A stretch of DNA of 64,000 nucleotides, from NCBI RefSeq assembly GCF_032813545.1, contig NZ_CP136520.1:1048001-1112000 (forward strand), given 5' to 3'. The stretch is from Nodosilinea sp. E11 (lineage in GTDB: Bacteria > Cyanobacteriota > Cyanobacteriia > Phormidesmidales > Phormidesmidaceae). The position numbers were made by a program, and so were the translations under genes. Shown piece by piece: positions 1 through 8,154 of this stretch. The notes under the pieces are model-generated. The model saw only the letters and a program-made list of their open reading frames with translations. It was not told the origin of the DNA and made no database searches. Each line of letters starts with the position of its first letter. The stretch's first letter is position 1.

Positions 1-2
1 TG

Positions 3-530
3 GAATGGGAATCTACCCAGGACGTTAAGTACGCCTATGTGAACGGGGAAGTCTTTGCTATGACGGGGGGGACGATTCCCCACAACCAAATTGCGCTGAA
101 TTTAGCGTCTGCGCTTAAAGCCCATCTGCGGGGCAAGGGCTGTCTGGTGGTGATGGCAGATGTCAAGGTGGAGGTTTCTCAAAATGGGCCTTACCACTAC
201 CCCGATGTGATGGTGAGCTGCGATGGGCGAGACCGCGACGCAATTAAACTCATTCGCTACCCCAGTTTGATTGTGGAGGTGCTGTCGCCGAGTACTGCTG
301 ACTATGGCCGGGGCGACAAATTTACCCACTATCGCCAAATACCCACCCTGCAAGAATACGTTTTGATCAGTTCTGACAAAATTAGTGTTGATCGCTATCG
401 CCGGATCTCGTCTCGTCGTTGGGATTTGCAGACTTACATAGAGGCAGAAACTCTGAGCCCTGCCAGTGTGGACTGGCAAGGCCCGATTGAACTGCTCTAT
501 AAGGAGGTGCGGTTTATTGAGGAGGGGTAG
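3..530 (+). CDS. Uma2 family putative endonuclease (5' end outside window)
   Basis: The frame is open from position 3, and the residues before the first usable start (GTG at 39) look like the normal Uma2 N-terminus (WE..QDVKYAYVNGEVFAM), so the gene begins upstream of the window. Counting from that GTG, the PD-(D/E)xK fold is visible as YPDVMVS (54-60), LIVEVLSPST (77-86) and Lys94, followed by HYRQIPTLQEYVLI. Uma2 (DUF820) proteins are very abundant in cyanobacteria and most have no known role; nuclease activity is inferred from the fold. It is one of three Uma2 genes here and borders the AT-rich RT/NUDIX islet. Confidence 0.88.
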   Translation, partial: EWESTQDVKYAYVNGEVFAMTGGTIPHNQIALNLASALKAHLRGKGCLVVMADVKVEVSQNGPYHYPDVMVSCDGRDRDAIKLIRYPSLIVEVLSPSTADYGRGDKFTHYRQIPTLQEYVLISSDKISVDRYRRISSRRWDLQTYIEAETLSPASVDWQGPIELLYKEVRFIEEG

Positions 531-628
531 AGATTGCGGGAGGAGGTGTTTAGCTACCTACTGAGCGACTGACAGCTGGGTTGAGCCTACAGAAGCAGAG
601 TTTGGGAATTTTGAAACGTGTCATATAT

Positions 629-1417
629 TTAGATAATCCATCTTGAATGTTCAGAAATAGCTAGTGTATAGTCATGACCTGGCATTGCACCTCGCCTCAA
701 CACCTCTTCCTCTGTAACCCAAATGCAATCGGAAATACCTGTTCGAATAGTATCTTGGAGAAAGCTTTCCTGCTCTCTATCTAAAATTACTTCATATATC
801 TCTGCTACCAAAATTTCATAGGATTGCGAAAAATCTGAATACCGTATAGGATTTATATGCCTCTTTATAAATTGGTATTTAACAAAAGGGAAAAGTTCTT
901 CTGGGAAGATTCTAGGCTTTACTAACTCCTCATAAAATTCTCTCCACCCGCAAATCTCTCGATTCTTTCTACTGTCAAACCATTTCATGAATTTAAGGAG
1001 ATACCTACCTTTCAATCGTATGCGCAGATCACGTTTGCTATCCGCATCAATTGGTATCAGATCATCATCTAGTGCATGAATTTCTTGAAAAAAACTGATC
1101 GAAGAATCATAACGCTTAAATACACCGCCGACAGGTTGAAACTGAGGAAATCTTTTCCCCCTAATTAATAAGTATTTGCCCTCAACCTTTATCCTGAATA
1201 GGTAAGAAATTGACATCCTGATATTTTTATCTCTATACAGCAGTCGCACTGAAATAAGCTTGTAATATTCAGAATTAACTACCAAAAGATCTGCTAGCAA
1301 AATTATTATTGATGAAATAACTCCTAGCACTACGCTTACAAAGTACGAGTTTGAGGAAACTAAAAGAGAACAAAGGGCTAGAAAAAGCAGCAAAATATAC
1401 AAAATAACTTTTGTCAT
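629..1417 (-). CDS. Membrane-anchored SMODS-associated-type NUDIX protein
   Basis: The 262-residue protein has two N-terminal hydrophobic segments (about 4-21 and 25-47) and then a cytosolic domain. PVGGVFKRYD (95-104) and WREFYEEL (158-165) match the two halves of a Nudix box, separated by a long insert instead of the usual short spacer; the EE pair that would bind metal is kept. The end, ISEHSRWII, fits what I recall of the SMODS-associated NUDIX family (Sa_NUDIX), which occurs with nucleotide-signalling defence systems. It diverges from the reverse transcriptase gene, 167 bp away, and shares its AT-rich composition. Substrate is unknown. A membrane-bound effector or nucleotide sensor is an inference. 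Confidence 0.75.
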   Translation of the reverse strand: MTKVILYILLLFLALCSLLVSSNSYFVSVVLGVISSIIILLADLLVVNSEYYKLISVRLLYRDKNIRMSISYLFRIKVEGKYLLIRGKRFPQFQPVGGVFKRYDSSISFFQEIHALDDDLIPIDADSKRDLRIRLKGRYLLKFMKWFDSRKNREICGWREFYEELVKPRIFPEELFPFVKYQFIKRHINPIRYSDFSQSYEILVAEIYEVILDREQESFLQDTIRTGISDCIWVTEEEVLRRGAMPGHDYTLAISEHSRWII

Positions 1418-1449
1418 TGTCGTCAGGCAGAAAGAGTAAGGGTAAAGTA

Positions 1450-1494
1450 AAGATGGTAGGAGCTAAACTAGTAAATAGTGCTCGCAACCATCTT
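1450..1494. promoter_or_regulatory. Two-step hairpin between divergent NUDIX and RT genes
   Basis: AAGATGGT (1450-1457) pairs perfectly with ACCATCTT (1487-1494). Inside it GAGC (1460-1463) pairs with GCTC (1480-1483), and the loop contains the palindrome ACTAGT. The 12 base pairs lie in the 167-bp spacer between the two start codons. It could be an operator controlling both genes or part of a structured non-coding RNA, as several defence RTs use. No flanking T-run favours a terminator. Confidence 0.45.
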
Positions 1495-1584
1495 GCTGCA
1501 ATACCGAATAAGTATAAATTATCAATTTAAGTTTCATTATTTTGTATATCATTTTTAGAGAATATTTGAAGCTAGGATTTTGGA

Positions 1585-3435
1585 ATGAAAGTTACTAAAA
1601 GATTTCATATTCTTCGATCCAAAGATTTAGAGTCAGTATTTCATGTTCAGAATTTAGTTGATACTTGGCGAGGTGTTGTCCGTGATCAATTGCGCTCTTT
1701 GGACATACTAGATTTACATGATTATTATGATTTTAACTTTAACATTGAAGATAAGGCGTTGTTAATTCAGAAAAAGATTTTAGATGCTCAGTACAGAATT
1801 ACTGGACCTTTGATATATAAATTAGAAAAAAAATACGGTGTTTGTAGGCACATTTTGCTTTTGAGTCCTTCAGATGCATTGGTCTTACAAACAATAGTTG
1901 ACATGGGTTTAGCTAAGCAGTTGCTGAAGGCTCAACCAACAAGTAGGTCTTATTATACTAGAGATAGCAAAAACCCCAAAAAAATGCCCGATTGGCGGAC
2001 GGAAAAGGATGAGTATGGATGGCGAAATAAATGGAAAAACTTCCAAAAGGAGATCTGGAAGTTTAGCAAACAAAATGAATATACAGTTGTAACTGATCTG
2101 GCTAACTACTATGAGAATATCGGGATAAGAGAATTAAGACACATAATCTCCAGTTACGTTTCTGTTCCTGAAGTTGTCTTAGATCTTTTGTTTAATATGA
2201 TCGAGCAACTGTCTTGGGTTCCTGATTATTTGCCAACCTCATTAAAAGGATTGCCTGTAATTAATTTGGAAGCTCCGAAATTATTGGCTCACGCTCTCTT
2301 GTATGAGGTTGACGAGGTTCTAAATGAAGCCACAGACGGATGTTTTGTAAGATGGATGGACGACATAAACTTTGGTGTTGACTCTTTTGATAAAGCTTGC
2401 ATTACACTAAGCGACACGAATGATGTTCTGAAAAGTAGAGGGTTAAGCTTAAATCTCGGAAAAACAAATATTTATACGGCCGAAGAAGTTGCAAGAAATT
2501 TTATGATTGATACCCATGAATATCTTGACTCTGTAGAAAAAATATTAACCGATGGAGAACATGAGAAATTTGAGGATTCTAGCAACTCTAAAACTAGCGA
2601 CGAAGAATTAGAAAAAGAATTATACGATCGCTATCTAGGCATCAAAGATGAAACAAGCCTAAAAGCATGGGAAAAAACCATAAAAAGGTTTCTAACAATT
2701 TTTGGCAAGTTGAGATCAGAATTCTTTTTGAGGGACGCTAAAGATATTTTCATTCGCAGGCCAGGGTGCAGGAAGAATGTGATTTATTATCTTGAAGCAT
2801 TAGGTTACAGAGAATCTGCTGCTCAGATAGTCGAGGAAATCCTAAAGGAAGTCAGAATATATGATGGTGTTGCCTTATTCTATATAGTAAAATTATTAAC
2901 TGATTGGCAAATTGACACAGATGAAAAAAGTGTAAGCTACATCAACAGAATTTCATTAGTTATAAGGTCATTGGACGATGTTTCGATGAATTATTACTGT
3001 TTAATCTGGTTTGCGGCAAAGTATTTCAAGCCAAATGAAATAATTGGCCTAATCCAAAGTACAGAGTCTGTTTGGAAAAGCGATAATTTTCTTAGTAGAC
3101 AGGTGGTTTCAGTTGTTCCGAGATACATGGATTTTAGGCAGGATCGTGCGATAGATTTTTTAGATGCAGAACTAACTCGGGGCATAGAAGATTCCGCTTC
3201 AGTAGCTGGCAATATCAAATTCATCCGAGGACTTAAGAAAATGCCTTTCAGACTAAATAGTTATTTATTCCCAACACAGAAGCAAAAGATATATCCGTTG
3301 CCAAAATATTTAATTCTTCTTTCTTTTCTTGGATCGAACGCATTCAAATACAAAAAATATTCTTTTCAAGAAAAAATCAGAGAAAGCTTTAGCGATCCTT
3401 GGTATATTAAATGGATAGATACTTATATTGATTAA
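1585..3435 (+). CDS. UG/Abi-like defence reverse transcriptase
   Basis: The 616-residue protein contains reverse transcriptase motifs in order: A, VVTDLANYYENIG (168-180, Asp171); B, KGLPVINLEAPKLLAHALL (221-239); C, RWMDDINF (256-263, Asp259/Asp260); D, GLSLNLGKTNIY (286-297). There is no maturase, endonuclease or integrase domain. Residues after about 340 are predicted almost wholly helical, as in the helical C-terminal repeats of class 1 UG/Abi RTs. The gene is alone on its strand and its only partner is the divergent NUDIX gene. Base composition is clearly AT-richer than flanking genes, suggesting transfer. I cannot assign a numbered UG/DRT subgroup. Anti-phage function is inference from family and context. 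Confidence 0.88.
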   Translation: MKVTKRFHILRSKDLESVFHVQNLVDTWRGVVRDQLRSLDILDLHDYYDFNFNIEDKALLIQKKILDAQYRITGPLIYKLEKKYGVCRHILLLSPSDALVLQTIVDMGLAKQLLKAQPTSRSYYTRDSKNPKKMPDWRTEKDEYGWRNKWKNFQKEIWKFSKQNEYTVVTDLANYYENIGIRELRHIISSYVSVPEVVLDLLFNMIEQLSWVPDYLPTSLKGLPVINLEAPKLLAHALLYEVDEVLNEATDGCFVRWMDDINFGVDSFDKACITLSDTNDVLKSRGLSLNLGKTNIYTAEEVARNFMIDTHEYLDSVEKILTDGEHEKFEDSSNSKTSDEELEKELYDRYLGIKDETSLKAWEKTIKRFLTIFGKLRSEFFLRDAKDIFIRRPGCRKNVIYYLEALGYRESAAQIVEEILKEVRIYDGVALFYIVKLLTDWQIDTDEKSVSYINRISLVIRSLDDVSMNYYCLIWFAAKYFKPNEIIGLIQSTESVWKSDNFLSRQVVSVVPRYMDFRQDRAIDFLDAELTRGIEDSASVAGNIKFIRGLKKMPFRLNSYLFPTQKQKIYPLPKYLILLSFLGSNAFKYKKYSFQEKIRESFSDPWYIKWIDTYID

Positions 3436-3604
3436 AATTTTTATGCACAATGGTTGTCTAGTACTAGCGCCTTTAGAGTGTACAAGTATCAGCCAAACTC
3501 CAAGTTCATCTCTAAACCCGGCTTGCTACAAAAGGTAGATTGATTATGAATTGGGCGATCGCAATCTTTGCCTAAGTTATGCCGCTTCTAGATAAGGGCC
3601 AAGC

Positions 3605-4213
3605 TTAACAGGGCATAACATCATCTAGCCGTAGAGCTAGATGATGCAACGATGGCGAATCAATCGCTTCACCCAGTCGATACTGCTGCTGTTGATAGTC
3701 TTCGCCAACCAGCCGACACACCGTAAACGTAGGCTGCTTAGGGCTGCCAATAAACACCCGCCCGCCCAAACCCCGATAATCCACAATCCAATATTCTGGA
3801 ATGCCAAACAGGGCATACTCCTCCACCTTGCGGGCATAATCCGTTTCCCAATTGGTGCTCACCACCTCCACCACCAGCTTTACCGAAGTGCCCAGAGTAA
3901 TCACAGGTTCACGTTCCCACAGAGGCTCATGTACCAGAGCCGGTTCGTCAAGCACCACCACGTCCGGGCGGCGAGCCGTGGCAACATCAGCAAACGGGCG
4001 CAGCAAACAAGTGCGGGGAATAATCCACGGATGGCCCTGGCGATCGATTTCAATACTGAGCTGACTGGCAACTTTTCCGGCAGTGGCTTCGTGAAGGCCA
4101 GTAGGTTCCATATCAATTAGCTCTCCATCAGCCAGTTCATAGCGAGGGTTATCGCCATAGCGGGTAAGAAATTCGTCAACGCCAAGTATCAGCGACGATG
4201 AAGTTTGAGTCAT
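3605..4213 (-). CDS. Uma2 family putative endonuclease
   Basis: A 202-residue Uma2 protein. RRPDVVVLDE (81-90), LVVEVVSTNW (113-122), Lys129 and EYWIVD (140-145) form the PD-(D/E)xK core, and the N-terminus RYELADGELIDMEPTG is the usual Uma2 opening. I chose ATG 4213 because GGGAG lies 8 bases upstream; the same frame could start 12 codons earlier at 4249, but that extension does not resemble the family. It closes the right side of the RT/NUDIX islet and differs from the Uma2 at the left side, so the two are not a recent duplication. Biological role unknown. Confidence 0.9.
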   Translation of the reverse strand: MTQTSSSLILGVDEFLTRYGDNPRYELADGELIDMEPTGLHEATAGKVASQLSIEIDRQGHPWIIPRTCLLRPFADVATARRPDVVVLDEPALVHEPLWEREPVITLGTSVKLVVEVVSTNWETDYARKVEEYALFGIPEYWIVDYRGLGGRVFIGSPKQPTFTVCRLVGEDYQQQQYRLGEAIDSPSLHHLALRLDDVMPC

Positions 4214-4482
4214 AGAGACTACTCCCAGAGCCAAGCTGTCATAAACCAATAGTAGGGAATTAGGAGATATTTAACATCCAAAGCCTTTGCCTCGGCAGTT
4301 GGGCAAATTCTGATTCCTCAAGGTAGATCTTTTCAGGCTGAAGTTCCTCATGTCCCAAGCTAAATCTTCGTCCGACGCCTTAGAGGGCAGATGCCACCCA
4401 AACGGAAGACCGCCCAAAATTCTGGCCGTGCGATACTTAAGGTGAGGCCAGCGCGGCCTAGCGAGGTTTAAGGAGATATGCC

Positions 4483-6231
4483 GTGGCCAGCCAAATTATT
4501 GACAAAAAGCTCCAAGCTTACCGGGCTGACCTCGATCACCTGCTAGAGCGGGTGCAGGCCCTGGCCACCGCCATCAACAACCCCAACCTGCAACTCACCA
4601 CCCATAACCTGCGCCGCAACATCAACGAGCCCTTTCTGTTTGTGGTGGTAGGCGAAGTCAAAGCGGGCAAGAGCAGCTTTGTCAACGCCCTGCTCGACGC
4701 TGAAGTCTGCGCCACCGACATCGAACCCTGCACCGACTCGATTCAGCAGATTGTCTACGCCGAGCAAGCGTTTGTCGAGCAGGTCGAGCCCAGCCTGCGC
4801 AAGATTGGCCGACCGATCGCGATTTTGCAAGACATTTCAATTGTCGATACGCCAGGCACCAACACAGTAATCGACGAGCACCAGATCATCACCGAGCGCT
4901 ACATTCCCAACAGCGACCTGACATTCTTTGTGCTGTTTGCCAAAAACCCCTACCAAAAGAGCGCCTGGGATTTTCTCGATTTTGTCAGCGCCGAGTGGCG
5001 CAAAAAGGTGGTGTTTATTTTGCAGCAGGCCGATCTGCTGCGCCCCGCCGATCTGCAAACCAACATCGAGCGGGTGAAAGAATACGCCTACCAAAAGCAG
5101 ATTAAAGCCCCAATCATCTTCCCCACTTCGGCGGCGCTGGAGCAGGAGGGCGATACGGTCAACAGCGGTTTTGAGCCGGTGCGCCAGTACATTCAAGCCA
5201 TGGTGTCGTCGGGGGAGAGCTACAAGATCAAGCTGCGATCGGTCAGCCAGACCACCCAGCAGATTATTGATCTGCTCAACGGCGACGTGGAGGGGCTAAA
5301 CCGCCAGCTAGCCACCGATCGCGCCACCGCCCAGAGCATTCGCTCTAAAATTGATGCGGGCCGGGCGCGATCGCGCTACGAGATCAACACCCTGGCCGAT
5401 CGCCTAGCCGCCCGCTATGAGGTAATCTCGGCCCGCATCAAGCGCGACTTTCGCGAGAGCCTGACCGTGCCCATGGTGGTACGGCGATCGTTTGTAGGGT
5501 TGTTTAACCAAGACGCCTCCATGAAGGCGTGGATTGACGACTTTCAGGAGCGCTGTGCCCGCGACCTGCGCACCTCGCTAGAAGAGGTTTCCCAAGAAGG
5601 GGCGCAGCACTTTGTCGATGGCATTCGCCAGCTCTTCGACGGCCTTAACCAAGATCTGGAGAGCGTTAAGAGCCACCGGCTAGAGAGCAGCCACATTTCG
5701 CTCAAAGTGCTGGAGCGTCGCCAGGAGGTGATCGACAGCGTGCGAGCCAAGGTGAATAACCTCATGGCCAACCATGGCCTGGGCGATATGCTGGCCACCC
5801 AGGCGGGCGACTTGGCCAACGAGATTGTCGGCGGCGCAGTGATGGCGGTGGCGGGCACCATTCTGCACATCCTTGAGTTTGCGGTGGCCGAGGCGATCTT
5901 GAGCGCGATCGGCATTGCCTTTGCCGGAGTGGGGGTGATCGTGCTGGCGATCGGCATGCTCTGGCAGCGCAACCGCATCATTACCAAGTTTGAGCAGGCC
6001 CTCGACAGCGAAAAAGACCGATTTCAAGAAGAGATCGCCACCCGCCTCAACGAAAAGCTGGGGATTATCTACGAAGAGGTAGAGCGAATTTTCACCCAAT
6101 TTTACGATTATGTGGAGCGCGAAGAGGCGGCGGTGCAGCCGGTGATTGACCAATACACTGCAATTCAGCAAGAGGCAGCGGGGCTGTTTAGCTCGAAGCT
6201 GCTGGGCGAATTGGGTGCCGACAAGCGGTAG
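4483..6231 (+). CDS. Bacterial dynamin-like GTPase
   Basis: 582 residues. G1 P-loop GEVKAGKSS (57-65), G2 Thr in EPCTDS (near 84), G3 DTPGTN (122-127) and a G4-like QQAD (181-184) identify a dynamin-superfamily GTPase. Long helical stretches follow, and a hydrophobic segment at about 445-500 could act as the membrane-inserting paddle seen in the Nostoc BDLP. These proteins remodel or guard membranes in bacteria. The GTG start at 4483 follows AAGGAGA by 6 bases; the ATG at 4478 is in another frame. Many bacterial dynamins occur in pairs, but no second one is adjacent here. Confidence 0.9.
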   Translation: MASQIIDKKLQAYRADLDHLLERVQALATAINNPNLQLTTHNLRRNINEPFLFVVVGEVKAGKSSFVNALLDAEVCATDIEPCTDSIQQIVYAEQAFVEQVEPSLRKIGRPIAILQDISIVDTPGTNTVIDEHQIITERYIPNSDLTFFVLFAKNPYQKSAWDFLDFVSAEWRKKVVFILQQADLLRPADLQTNIERVKEYAYQKQIKAPIIFPTSAALEQEGDTVNSGFEPVRQYIQAMVSSGESYKIKLRSVSQTTQQIIDLLNGDVEGLNRQLATDRATAQSIRSKIDAGRARSRYEINTLADRLAARYEVISARIKRDFRESLTVPMVVRRSFVGLFNQDASMKAWIDDFQERCARDLRTSLEEVSQEGAQHFVDGIRQLFDGLNQDLESVKSHRLESSHISLKVLERRQEVIDSVRAKVNNLMANHGLGDMLATQAGDLANEIVGGAVMAVAGTILHILEFAVAEAILSAIGIAFAGVGVIVLAIGMLWQRNRIITKFEQALDSEKDRFQEEIATRLNEKLGIIYEEVERIFTQFYDYVEREEAAVQPVIDQYTAIQQEAAGLFSSKLLGELGADKR

Positions 6232-6304
6232 GCCGGGGCCGCCCTTGCCCTTCTGGGGAAGAGGCGAGATTGTAGAAAGGTACGTTACTGGTGTGGCTGC
6301 GTGT

Positions 6305-6502
6305 ATGAGCATCGAACCCGCTGACTCTATGGATCTCACGGCCTACGTTGAGGCCATGGCAAAGCTTCTAGAGCTTCCTATTCCCAATGAGATTAAGCCG
6401 GGGGTAGTGGCCAATGTGGAGCATATTTTTGCGATCGCCCAGCCCGTGCTCACCTTCCCGCTGCCCGATACCGTCGAAAGTGCCGCCACTTTTGAACCAT
6501 GA
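6305..6502 (+). CDS. AtzG-like small subunit (DUF4089)
   Basis: A 65-residue protein beginning at ATG 6305. The pattern YVEAMAKLLELPI...GVVANVEHI is typical of the DUF4089/AtzG family, small helical proteins that partner the AtzE amidase. Its TGA overlaps the ATG of the downstream amidase in an ATGA arrangement, so the two are translationally coupled. A longer reading frame from 6146 overlaps the end of the dynamin gene and adds an implausible proline-rich leader, so I reject that start. Function as a structural partner of the amidase is inferred from the family. Confidence 0.85.
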   Translation: MSIEPADSMDLTAYVEAMAKLLELPIPNEIKPGVVANVEHIFAIAQPVLTFPLPDTVESAATFEP

Positions 6503-7869
6503 CCCAACCGCCCGATGCTCTGGCCCTAGCCGCCGCCATTAAAGCTGGGGAACGGTCTGCTGCGACCGTAGTAGATGCGACGTTGGCCGATATCGCCACC
6601 CGCAACCCATCGCTGAACTGCTTTACGGAGGTGGTAGCAGAACGGGCGCGATCGCAGGCCCAGTCCATCGATCGTGCGATCGCCTCAGGCCACGACCCTG
6701 GCCCCCTGGCGGGCGTTCCCTTCGCCGTCAAAAACCTATTCGACATCGAGGGCATCACCACGAGCGCGGGGGCTAAGCTTAACGGTGGCAATGCTCCAGC
6801 GGTGCAGGATGCTACGGCGATCGCTCGCCTAGAGCAGGCCGGGGCGGTGCTGGTGGGCACGTTGAATATGGATGAGTACGCCTACGGCTTTGTTACCATC
6901 AACGCCCACTACGGCACCACCCCCAACCCCCACGACCCCAGCCGCATGGCGGGCGGTTCCTCGGGCGGGTCGGCGGCGGCAGTGGCAGCGGGGTTAGTTC
7001 CCTTTGCCCTGGGTTCTGACACCAATGGCTCGATTCGCGTGCCCGCCTCGCTGTGCGGCGTCTATGGCCTCAAGCCCACCTACGGGCGGCTGTCGCGGGC
7101 CGGGGCTTTTTTGTTTTCGAGCAGTTTAGACCACGTGGGGCCAATGGCCCGGACCCTCACCGACCTAGCTACGGTCTACGACACCATGCAGGGGCCAGAC
7201 CCCGCCGACCCTGTCTGTACCCAACAGCCCCCAGACCCCGTTGCCCCTGTACTCACCCAAGGAATTGAAGGGCTGCGGCTGGCCCAGTTGGGCGGGCACT
7301 TTGAGCGCGGCATGGAGCCGCTGGTGCGCGACGTTTTAACCGAAGTGCTTCAAAGCCTAGGCATCTCTGAGCGGGTAGAATTTCCTGAAACCCACCGGGC
7401 CAGGGCCGCCGCCTACATCATCACCGCCTGCGAGGGCAGTCAGCTACATCTGGAGCGACTACGACAGAGCCCGATGGAGTTTGACCCGGCCACGCGCGAT
7501 CGCTTTTTAGCTGGAGCGATGATCCCTGCCGCCTGGTATGTGCAGGCACAAAGGCTGCGGCGCTGGTACCGCGATCGCGTTCGCGAAATTTTCCAGCACT
7601 ACGACGTGCTGATCGCCCCCACCACCCCCTGCGTTGCCCCACCCCTCGACCAAACCACAATCGACATTGACGGCGACAGCTACCCTTTGCGCCCCCACCT
7701 GGGCTTTTACACCCAGCCCCTCTCGTTTATTGGTCTGCCGGTGATCTCGGTGCCCATCCATCGCCCCGGCCAGATGCCCGTCGGTATTCAGCTGATCGCT
7801 GCCCCGTATCAGGAGGCGAAGTTGTTTCGAGTCGCTGCGAGCTTGGAGAGTGGGCGGGTAAGCAGGTAG
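6499..7869 (+). CDS. AtzE-type amidase (amidase signature family)
   Basis: 456 residues of the amidase signature family. The Ser-cisSer-Lys triad is visible: Lys78 in FAVKNLFD, the glycine/serine loop GGSSGGSAAAVAAG (152-165) and the nucleophile Ser178 in SDTNGSIRVP. The Asn in DTNGS is characteristic of the AtzE branch (1-carboxybiuret hydrolase and relatives), as is the overlapping AtzG-like gene. In cyanobacteria the true substrate is not established; hydrolysis of a small carboxylated urea/biuret-type amide is a family-based guess. The C-terminus ends just before a GGTGGATG octamer array. Confidence 0.88.
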   Translation: MTQPPDALALAAAIKAGERSAATVVDATLADIATRNPSLNCFTEVVAERARSQAQSIDRAIASGHDPGPLAGVPFAVKNLFDIEGITTSAGAKLNGGNAPAVQDATAIARLEQAGAVLVGTLNMDEYAYGFVTINAHYGTTPNPHDPSRMAGGSSGGSAAAVAAGLVPFALGSDTNGSIRVPASLCGVYGLKPTYGRLSRAGAFLFSSSLDHVGPMARTLTDLATVYDTMQGPDPADPVCTQQPPDPVAPVLTQGIEGLRLAQLGGHFERGMEPLVRDVLTEVLQSLGISERVEFPETHRARAAAYIITACEGSQLHLERLRQSPMEFDPATRDRFLAGAMIPAAWYVQAQRLRRWYRDRVREIFQHYDVLIAPTTPCVAPPLDQTTIDIDGDSYPLRPHLGFYTQPLSFIGLPVISVPIHRPGQMPVGIQLIAAPYQEAKLFRVAASLESGRVSR

Positions 7870-7898
7870 GTGGGTGGATGGGTGGATGGGTGGATGGG
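7868..7898. repeat. GGTGGATG octamer array
   Basis: About three and a half tandem copies of GGTGGATG start at the stop codon of the amidase. Related GGATGGGT-rich arrays occur near 10,376 and 32,583. Confidence 0.85.
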
Positions 7899-8047
7899 TC
7901 CTCATACCAATCGTCTATGTCGCCAAGACGACACCCCCAACGATGAAAATTGTAGGGGGCATCCGCGCAGCGATGCACCGTCTCAGGGTTATTTTTAGAG
8001 CAAATCCGAGTTCCGTACGCCCGATTCCCAACCGGCGGATTGCGTAG

Positions 8048-8066
8048 GGGCAAACGGTGTTTGCCC
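8048..8066. repeat. Intergenic hairpin GGGCAAAC / GTTTGCCC
   Basis: A perfect 8-bp stem with loop GGT, followed by AGCCC. It resembles the dispersed GGGGCAAACGG-type palindromes found between cyanobacterial genes. The rest of 7870-8154 shows no gene. Confidence 0.6.
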
Positions 8067-8154
8067 AGCCCAACCGGGGCTAGCCCAGTCGGATTTAGTG
8101 TAAGTATCTACAGATTCCTGCGCACTAGGACGATGGCTTTAGGTTATGGCGTAG

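Noticed and set aside
3641..4120. 159-codon plus-strand frame over the second Uma2 gene
   Set aside because: Shadow of the Uma2 gene; its translation lacks any fold pattern while the minus-strand Uma2 has conserved motifs.
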